This document shows positions 56,960 through 64,000 of a stretch of DNA of 64,000 nucleotides, in pieces; within the stretch, counting starts at the first letter, position 1; each line of letters begins with the position of its first letter. The DNA is from Lotus japonicus (lineage: Eukaryota > Streptophyta > Magnoliopsida > Fabales > Fabaceae): positions 8,581,648 to 8,645,647 of the forward strand of contig NC_080045.1 of NCBI RefSeq assembly GCF_012489685.1, read 5' to 3'. The notes under the pieces are model-generated. The model was not told where the DNA came from, searched no databases, and saw only the letters and a program-made list of their open reading frames with translations. Made by a program: the position numbers and the translations under genes.

Positions 56960-58430
56960 TCCCGGATGTTGAGTTAAATTCCATAAAGCCTTTAATGTCT
57001 TTTATGACTTTATATAAGGAAATTAATATAATTAAGTAATTTATATAAGGAAATAAATAATTAATTTTGAAAACTAAGTTCCTTACACAAGACTTAGCTA
57101 CCGAATCTAAAACGTTTTTAAATATTTTTAACTTTTTTTTATAATTTAAAAATTGAAATTATTTTACAACCAAGGAAAAGGGGATTCATGTCATTAATTT
57201 TTTTATATAAGGAAATCGATTATTTAATACGTAATTAATTATTTAAATGTTTTTTTCCAGCTTGAAAATGGAAATTATTTTAAAAGAAAGAAAACGTGTT
57301 TCACGTAATTAATTTTTTTATATAAGGAAATAAAAGGAATTAATCAATTAATTTTGAATAATATTTTCCATAAATAAATAGTCAATACATTAAAATTTAT
57401 TTAATTATTTTAAATTTCCTTATTTAAAAAAATGAAACAAGCATTTATTCCATAAAGCATTTAATGTCTTTTATGATTTTAAATAAGGAAATAAATATAA
57501 TTAAGTTTTTTATATAAGGAAATAGAAGAAAATAAATAAATAATTTCGAAAATATTTTCATAAATAAATAGTTAATGCATTAAAATTTATTTAATTATTT
57601 TAAATTTCCTTATTTAAAAAATGAAAATAGCATTTATTACATAAAGCAATTAATGCCTTTTATGGTTTTAAATAAGGAAATTAATAAAATTAAAGGTTTA
57701 TGTAAGGAAATTAAAGGAAATAAATAATTAATTTCGAAAATATTTTCCATATTTCATAAAACATTTATTGTCTTTTATAATTTTAAATAAGGAAATTAAT
57801 ATAATTGAGGGGTTTATATAATGAAATTGAAGGAAATAAATAATTAATTTCGAAAATATTTTCCTAGAATAAATAATCTAGGCATTAAAATTATTTAATT
57901 ATTTTAAATTTCATTATTTAAAAAAAACGAAAATAGCATTTATTCCATAATGCATTTAATGTATTTTATGATTTTAAATAAGGAAATTAATATAATAAGT
58001 GGTTTATATAAGGAATTGAAGGAAATAAATAATTAATTTCAAAAATATTTTCCTTAAATAAATAGTCAATGCATTAAAATTATTTATATTTTCTTATTAA
58101 AAAAAAACGAAAATAGCATTTATTTCATAAAGCATTTAATGTCTTTTATGATGTTAAATTAGGAAATTAATATAATTAAGTAGTTTATATAAGGAAATTG
58201 AAGGAAATAAATAATTAATTTCGAAAATATTTCCTTAAATAAATATTCAATGCATTAAAATTTATTTAATTATTTTAAATTTCATTATTTAAAAAAAATG
58301 AAAATAGCATTTATTCCATAAAGCATTTAATGTCTTTTATGATTTCAAATAAAGAAATTAATATAATTAAGTGGTTTATATAAGAGAATTGAAGGAAATA
58401 AATAAATAATTTCGAAAGTATTTTTCCTTA
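56960..58430. repeat. AT-rich tandem array, about 190-bp unit, six to seven copies
   Basis: The landmark CATAAAGCATTTAATGTC (with variants) occurs near 56985, 57449, 57638, 57756, 57947, 58126 and 58317. Most spacings are 179-191 bp; one is 118 bp. Each unit also carries AATTTCGAAAATATTTTCC and TATATAAGGAAAT. No coding capacity. Confidence 0.8.
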
Positions 58431-59461
58431 TATAAAACTTGGCTACCGAATTTAAAAAGTAATTAATTTTTTTTTACATTTCTTATCATTTTAAAATTTG
58501 AAATTATTTTAAAACCAAGGAAAATGAGATTCTCGTAATTAATTATTTAAACATTTTTTTTTCATCTTAAAAATATAACTTATTTCAAAAAGGATTTTTT
58601 TTAAAAATCGTATAAAGCAATAATTTGACATGAATGATATTGATATTAGGCTAACTTAAATTGGCTATTAAAACAATTTTTATTTTTAAAAATGTATGGT
58701 AAAAAAGTGTTTTTGGTATTTGACTAAAGTTCTTTTTTATATATAATCTTATTTGGATCTTGACCGTAAAAGGATGACAAAGAAAAGAAGCACAATTGGG
58801 CATATATGGGTATCTTATTATTATAAATCGCCGGTGAATGCAAAATTGTTAAATATACCAAGCTTGATTCAAAGCGATGAAGTCAAGGATTGAGGAGAAT
58901 AGCATATTAGGGTTAGTAAAACATGAATTTTGAAGGAATGAGATTAGATTACAATAACACACACCAAAGACATGAAAAATTGATTTCAGATGAGAAAAAG
59001 TACATACCTTGTATAATCATGAAGAACCACAAAATGAGATCTTGAATCCATGTAGAAAGGCTAAAAAAATACACAACGCAGGAGATGATTAAAGAAGCAG
59101 TGTAGGTTAAGGAGAAATCCAAATAATGGAGAGATGAATGAAGAATAAGAGTCTTATATAGGCTTTTAAATAGAGAGGAGTGTAGGTTAAGGAGAAGGGT
59201 GTACATTAAGAGGAAAGGAGGAATGATTGGCATGTAGGATTTTTAATGAAATTAACCAATCATGAGATGCCACGTATGCGATGATTGGACCTAGAAAAAC
59301 CCCTGAATGTATATATTATGGATATGGGCAAAAAATATGTCATTAAGTGTTGAATTGGCTGACACTAAACTTTTCGTCCATGAATTGAGGCTTACACCCG
59401 CCACTTTAGCTCCGGTTAGAATCGCCTCTAATTGTTTGCGTTTGGACATTACGGTGGGCAA
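58431..59461. other. Intergenic; possible decayed coding remnant at the right end
   Basis: AT-rich to 59250. 59300-59470 continues across the MULE D insertion to about 60760 and has a higher GC content, but I recognise no protein in it. Confidence 0.4.
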
Positions 59462-59470
59462 AAAACTTAA

Positions 59471-60609
59471 GGGAATTGTTATTCAGACCCCCCACCCCTA
59501 TTTAGACCGAAGGAAATTTTTGAAACCTGAAATTACCCCTTTCGAACGCACCCTTGTAGTGCGTTTCTCTCGCACCTACCCAAGGAGCGACGTAGACGCT
59601 CCTTAAACATGCGTTGCAGGCGCATGTTGAAGGTGCGATTAATTAGTGTCAGAGTTGATGTCCCAGTGTCTGACTATACATAGGTGAGGCACATATACAC
59701 CCTTAGTGAAGTGCGTTAGTCGCGCAGTTACAAAGTGCGTGATATGAGTCACTCTTTTTAAAGGCGTTAGCATCGCACCCTAAGCGTGCGTTGTTGACGC
59801 AGTTCCGTAGTGCAAGGTTTTGCAGAAACTTGACAGAAACAAGAACTCCAACATAAACATAAACTTTAACACAACAGAAACAGAAAATAAGATTATATTA
59901 CATCTGTCATTGATACATTAATAAACTTCAAGTTAAATCTTACATTATAATCTGTCAAAGATACATTACAACTATTATGAAAATTTGCAAACTAATCTTC
60001 AGCGAGATTTATGATTCCTCCGTTGATCTTATGTATGTTTACATTTTCCTCTCGGAAGAGTTTGTTGAATAGGGCCATGCGATCTAGGTATGGTAGCTGC
60101 CAACCACGCCGCGGTTAAACAATGTGTCTGGATAAATATAACAGATAAATGCACTATCAGTGTGCGTCCCTGTCGCACTCTCAGGGTGCGAACCTGACGC
60201 ACACAAAGAGTACGGTGCTCACGCTTAATGAGAGTGCGATAGATCTAGACCGGGATTAGAGTGCAGTACATTCACAGAAGACGACGGCAATAAGGTAGGA
60301 GAAGTCGGGTGACAACGACAACCACGGTGGCGACGTTGGTGATGGTGTCGGGTGAGGACGACGGCGGCGGTGGCGTGGGTGGTGGAGGCGGTGGCCGACA
60401 ACAATGTGGGAAGTTGAGAGTGGGTTTGGAAGAAGAAAGAGTATGTGGTGAGAAGGGGTGAAGGGGGGGTTTCAACAAAGCATTAGGAAGAAGGTGAGGA
60501 TGGAGCGAGGGGTATTTTTCAAAAAAAAAATTCATTAAGGGTATTTTAGACATTTCCCATATTTTTGGGGGTCTAAATAGGGGTGGGGGGGGTCTTAATA
60601 ACAATTCCC
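59471..60609. mobile_element. Small Mutator-like element (MULE D), 1,139 bp
   Basis: Inverted ends share GGGAATTGTTATT, then the (A/G)GACCCCCC region and ACCCCTATTTAGACC. The exact 9-bp duplication AAAACTTAA is at 59462-59470 and 60610-60618. The interior is full of GTGCG and CGCAC words in both orientations (59540-59810, 60155-60245). No transposase is present. Confidence 0.9.
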
Positions 60610-60896
60610 AAAACTTAATGTCTGGTGTAGTTGACTCTGGGTTTTATGTTTTGCTTAACTGACGTAACATAGCGTGGACTGAGCAGATGCTAAAGAATGT
60701 GATGTGAAGATGATGAAGATGAAACGAACGTATTGTTTTTATGTTAATTAATAATTTTTGAATTTTAAAAAGAAGTGAAATTACTTAGGAAATTACTTAA
60801 AATAAACAAAAAGAAAGAAAATATGTATCACCTTATTAATTTATGTGACAGCGCCACATAGGACATGCTGTGACACATAAGCATTGTGGTTTGTGC

Positions 60897-61922
60897 TAGG
60901 GCTGTCCACCGGTCGGTTTCGAGCCCAAAAAGCTCCACCGATCGAACCCGCATGACACAAAACTGGGACCGTAACCGACCGTGAGATTTGTCGGTTTGGA
61001 TCGGTTTCGGGTTGGTCGGGTAACGAGCGGGTCGGGTCGGTTCGGTTCCATCGGGTTTTGTAGAGAACAGAAAGATGAAGAGCAAAGAACCCTAATTTGA
61101 GTAATTTCATTCAATTTCATCAAACAAATTAGCCAAGAACAACATACTATGTCAGATCAGATCCGGATATACCATTACCAACTTACCAAGAAGTCAAGAA
61201 CAAGTTTTCCATTGCTTTTCTCATGCGAAAGAGCATGTTCACTTCATCCTTGCGATATCAGAATCGATTGAGGCAAAATGAAGATGAACAGACTCTTTCG
61301 GATCAGAGAAGCATGGAGGAAGAAGGCAAGAAGCCATGCAGATGCAGTGGTGGAGTGGCTAGGGTGGTGGCGGCACAGAGGATGGCGACGCAGGTCATGA
61401 GGAGAAGGGTGGTGGCGGCGGTGAGGAGCTAGGGTTTGGAGAGAAGAAGAAGAGGAGAAGGGTGGTGGCGGCGCAAAGGATGAGGTCATAAGGAGAAGGG
61501 TGGTGGCGGAGCAGAGGATGAGGAAAACTGGAGATGGGTGGTGGCTGGCGGCGGCGAGGAGCTAGGGTTTGGAGAGAAGAAGAAGAGGTGAAGGGTGGTA
61601 GCGGCGAGAGAAGACTGAAGAGGAGCTAGGGTTGAGAGAAGAAGAAGAAGTGAAGACTGAAGAGTGAAAGAGAGAGGAGCTAGGGTTAAATATTTGGGTT
61701 TAGGTCTTTGGGCCTTTGCTTCACTTGGGCCGTTTGTAAATATTTTTTTTATATTGGGTTCGGTCGGACTGGGCTCCAAACCGTAACCGACCGAACCAAC
61801 CCATCTGGAGCCGGATTTTTCCTTCCCTCAACCCGCCACCCGACCCGCCCGAACCGAGAGGGCCTGTTTTTGGTCGTGGGCCGGTCGGTTTCGGTCGGCC
61901 CAAACGTTTCTGGACAGCCCTA
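60897..61922. mobile_element. Non-autonomous hAT element, 1,026 bp
   Basis: The termini are TAGGGCTGTCCA and the inverse of TGGACAGCCCTA. The 8-bp duplication GTTTGTGC is at 60889-60896 and 61923-61930. Subterminal DNA repeats CGGTCGG and ACCGACC, as in the element at 17970. Near 61320-61640 the core has several imperfect repeats containing GGAGAAGGGTGGTGGCGGCG. No transposase is present. Confidence 0.93.
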
Positions 61923-61930
61923 GTTTGTGC

Positions 61931-62200
61931 CACCGGTCATACATGTACCAATCCCGACAACTTCCCTTAGTTTGGGGGTTTATTTCGAAAATATGAACAT
62001 TTCAACATTTACAATAAATGACACAAATTTTTGAAAATTCTAGTTTGACTTCAAAATTACGTGTAAAAACCGAGTATACCAGGTAAAAAAAAAAGGTGCA
62101 TCGGTGTATCACCCATTTTTTAATGGACACCAGAGACTCCACTGTCACTACATTTTTTAAAGAGCTATATATATTCACACCAATTTCATTTTCACTCTCC

Positions 62201-62250
<50 letters not shown>

Positions 62251-62275
62251 CTGAATCATTTCAATAATCACTTAT
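61931..62275. other. Intergenic with a TA microsatellite
   Basis: No gene is seen. It contains a (TA)n tract at about 62205-62248. Confidence 0.6.
62205..62248. repeat. (TA)n microsatellite, about 44 bp
   Basis: Uninterrupted alternating T and A. Confidence 0.9.
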
Positions 62276-62280
62276 ATTAC

Positions 62281-62460
62281 GCTTTGTTTAGTAGAGAAAT
62301 AGAGAGAAGAAAAAGTAGAGAAGAGAGAAGATAATAGAGAGAAATAAGTGAGAAATATAGTAGATTTACAGGTTTTTTCGTATGATAAAAAGAGAAGAGA
62401 GATATAAAGGAGAGAGTGTTACTTACTTTATTCAAAAATAATTATTTCTATTATAAAACA
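62281..62460. mobile_element. One-ended relative of the purine-rich MITE at 40432
   Basis: CGCTTTGTTTAGTAGAGAAAT followed by AGAGAGAAGA-rich sequence and GATTTACAGGTT parallels the left half of 40432-40861. The matching right end is not found. Confidence 0.5.
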
Positions 62461-62537
62461 CTTTTTGGCAGTCAGAATGTGATTACTGACAATCCCAAAC
62501 TTCCAACAAAGTGCAATCTGGGTTTAAAATAATTATT

Positions 62538-64000
62538 GGCTTAATACATCAGAAGGCCCCTAGAATTGTAAAGGGAATCAGTTCCAGGACTTGAAATTTT
62601 TTTGCATCAAATTGGGTCCCTAAGATTTTTTTTTTTAATTCAATTGAGGCCAAAGTGTGTCAGACTTCAATTTTATCCTAGTCATCAATTCCACGTGGCT
62701 TTTTTTTAATTAAAAAATTAATTTTTAATTCCAACTCATCTCATTTATTTAAGGAGAAAAATAAAAATAAAAATATTAAAAAATTACAATTTATTTAACT
62801 TTGATCCTAATTATATCCTTAATCCTTATCTCCCTCCATCTCCATGGAATCAACAACAACAAATCCAGAAAAAAAAATCCTCAGAATCAACAATAAATCT
62901 AACATCAACCACCATCTTCATCTTCATCCTCAAAGTTCAAACCACCAAAAACCTATTCCCTTTACCAAGCAATCAACCCCACAAAAAACAACTAAAAAAT
63001 CCAGAAATAAACCCAGAAACAACCACAAATTCAACATCACCCATCATCTTCATCTTCAACTCCAATCCACCAAAAATCTCTTCCCCTTACCCAAAAACCA
63101 ACCCCACAAACCTCTCACCCTCCTCCTACTGTTCTGGAACCCAAAAAGTCTACATCCCTGGGTATAACCCAGAAGCATTCTTCTTCACAATTTTGAATCC
63201 ACTTTTGCAATATATAAAGCCAGAAATCACACCCCAAACATAAACCCAGAAAATAGTTGAAGAACAAAAGGGGAAGAAGCTCGGAATTTTCAATCAGAAA
63301 ATGGGTCTTCATCTGGTGCTTTTGGGTATAATTTCTCCACCGCCACTCGATCTCCCCAAAACCGCCGCTCAATCTCCACCGTGCCGCCGCTCGATGTCGT
63401 CATAGTCGTCGTTGCAGAATATGCCGTCGTGGGCACAAGGAGGAGTCGTCGTACCCAAGCTCAACAGATATAATGGTTCCATAAGGCTTGAACAAATCAA
63501 GTAGGTGAGCAGCGTTGAAGCTTCTGGGAAGATTGCAAACATAGATTTCACGGTCCTCTAGGCCTCCTCTGAGGTGGTTGCTCCTCCTCGTTCTTGAAAA
63601 CGTCGTCGTTTTGTTGTTGAGAGATTTTTCTTTGTCAACCGCTTCTGGAATCGCTGAAGAAGATGAAATTTTGAATCTACCCACCCAAAATTTCATCTTC
63701 TTCAGCCAGCAACCAGCAAAACCGAAACCCACCCCAACCACCACACCCATCCCTTTCTTGCTGCCATTGCCAAACCCAAGCTCTCATTGCTACACTTTTG
63801 TCGTCTCCTTGCATCAATTAACCCGGATATGCTTCGATCTGGGCTGGATCTAGGTTGGTGAGGGGAGGCTGAGTTCGGATTTGCATGTGGATTGGGGGCA
63901 GTGGGGTTCAGGTTGTCTGTGTTTGTTGGGTGGGTGGGGGTGGGGAAGAAGAAGAAGAATGAGTTTCTCTCCTCAGTTAGGGTTCAATTTGGGGGAAGAT
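62538..64000. mobile_element. Pack-MULE (same family as MULE C), continues past the window
   Basis: 62538-62700 repeats the end of MULE C: GGCTTAA, GGAATCAGTTCCAGGAC, CATCAAATTGGGTCCCTAAG, CAATTCCACGTGGC. The inner part (62840-64000) is gene-like, more GC-rich, and holds an RRM gene fragment on the minus strand. The other end lies beyond the window. Confidence 0.7.
63400..63750 (-). pseudogene. Captured fragment of an RRM (chloroplast-type RNA-binding) protein gene
   Basis: The 116-codon frame has a Gly/Val/Phe start, a Ser-rich segment, then DREIYVCNLPRSFNAAHLLD and LFKPYGTIISVEL. This is the first half of an RNA recognition motif, with RNP2 as IYVCNLP. After SVEL the frame runs into unrelated residues at a possible donor (G/GTACGA), as if an exon end was captured along with intron. 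RNP1 and the rest of the domain are missing. The parent gene would be a nuclear gene for an organellar or nuclear RNA-binding protein; this is inference. Confidence 0.65.

Noticed and set aside
58949..59233. Hydrophobic 94-codon minus-strand ORF as a membrane protein gene
   Set aside because: Composition follows the AT-rich background. There is no conserved motif or clear promoter.
1..64000. CRISPR arrays, operons, rRNA genes
   Set aside because: None are expected in a plant nuclear sequence and none were seen. The tandem arrays lack repeat-spacer structure.

Overview
The window is nuclear DNA of a flowering plant, most likely a eudicot and perhaps a legume (inferred from element content and gene style, not proven). 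It is AT-rich, has plant promoter and splice signals, and consists almost entirely of transposable elements of many classes. Only one gene looks intact and host-like: an intronless CBL-interacting protein kinase (CIPK) at 11280-12572.

Layout. 1-3887: an LTR element without gag-pol that carries a two-exon gene in antisense. 4004-6257: a LINE tail split by a CACTA element. 7986-9131: a second LINE 3' part. 10920-12600: the CIPK gene with promoter and uORF. 13624-15413: diverged repeats, a TIR element and a third LINE tail. 16530-19263: a Tourist-like MITE, two SINEs and a hAT element containing a Stowaway MITE. 19600-21150: a decayed LINE with a complete TRIM retrotransposon at its end. 21710-23055: a Helitron. 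23682-23799: a SINE. 26022-26937: a hAT element. 27146-32472: three nested Mutator-like elements with a solo LTR inside. 35349-40414: a very young Ty1/copia element with two LTRs that read identical. 41694-42771: a hAT MITE and a LINE remnant. 45750-53006: an RPA70-like pseudogene split by a LINE that keeps ORF1 but lacks reverse transcriptase. 53100-58430: AT-rich tandem arrays with a second RPA-like fragment. 59471-60609, 60897-61922 and 62538-64000: a MULE, a hAT element and a Pack-MULE carrying an RRM gene fragment.

Most boundaries were set by target-site duplications read directly. Examples are 3 bp for CACTA, 8 bp for the hAT elements, 9 bp for MULEs, 5 bp for the TRIM and the solo LTR, and 9-15 bp for LINEs and SINEs. 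The least expected signal is a set of 10-25 bp insertions. Each is only an A-tail with a few bases of LINE/SINE-type 3' end, flanked by perfect 13-16 bp duplications. They look like the smallest possible products of target-primed reverse transcription. Other points worth checking are a TRIM LTR with a U6-snRNA-like promoter layout, the shared 3' tail of the local LINEs and SINEs, and the spliced antisense gene in the first LTR element.
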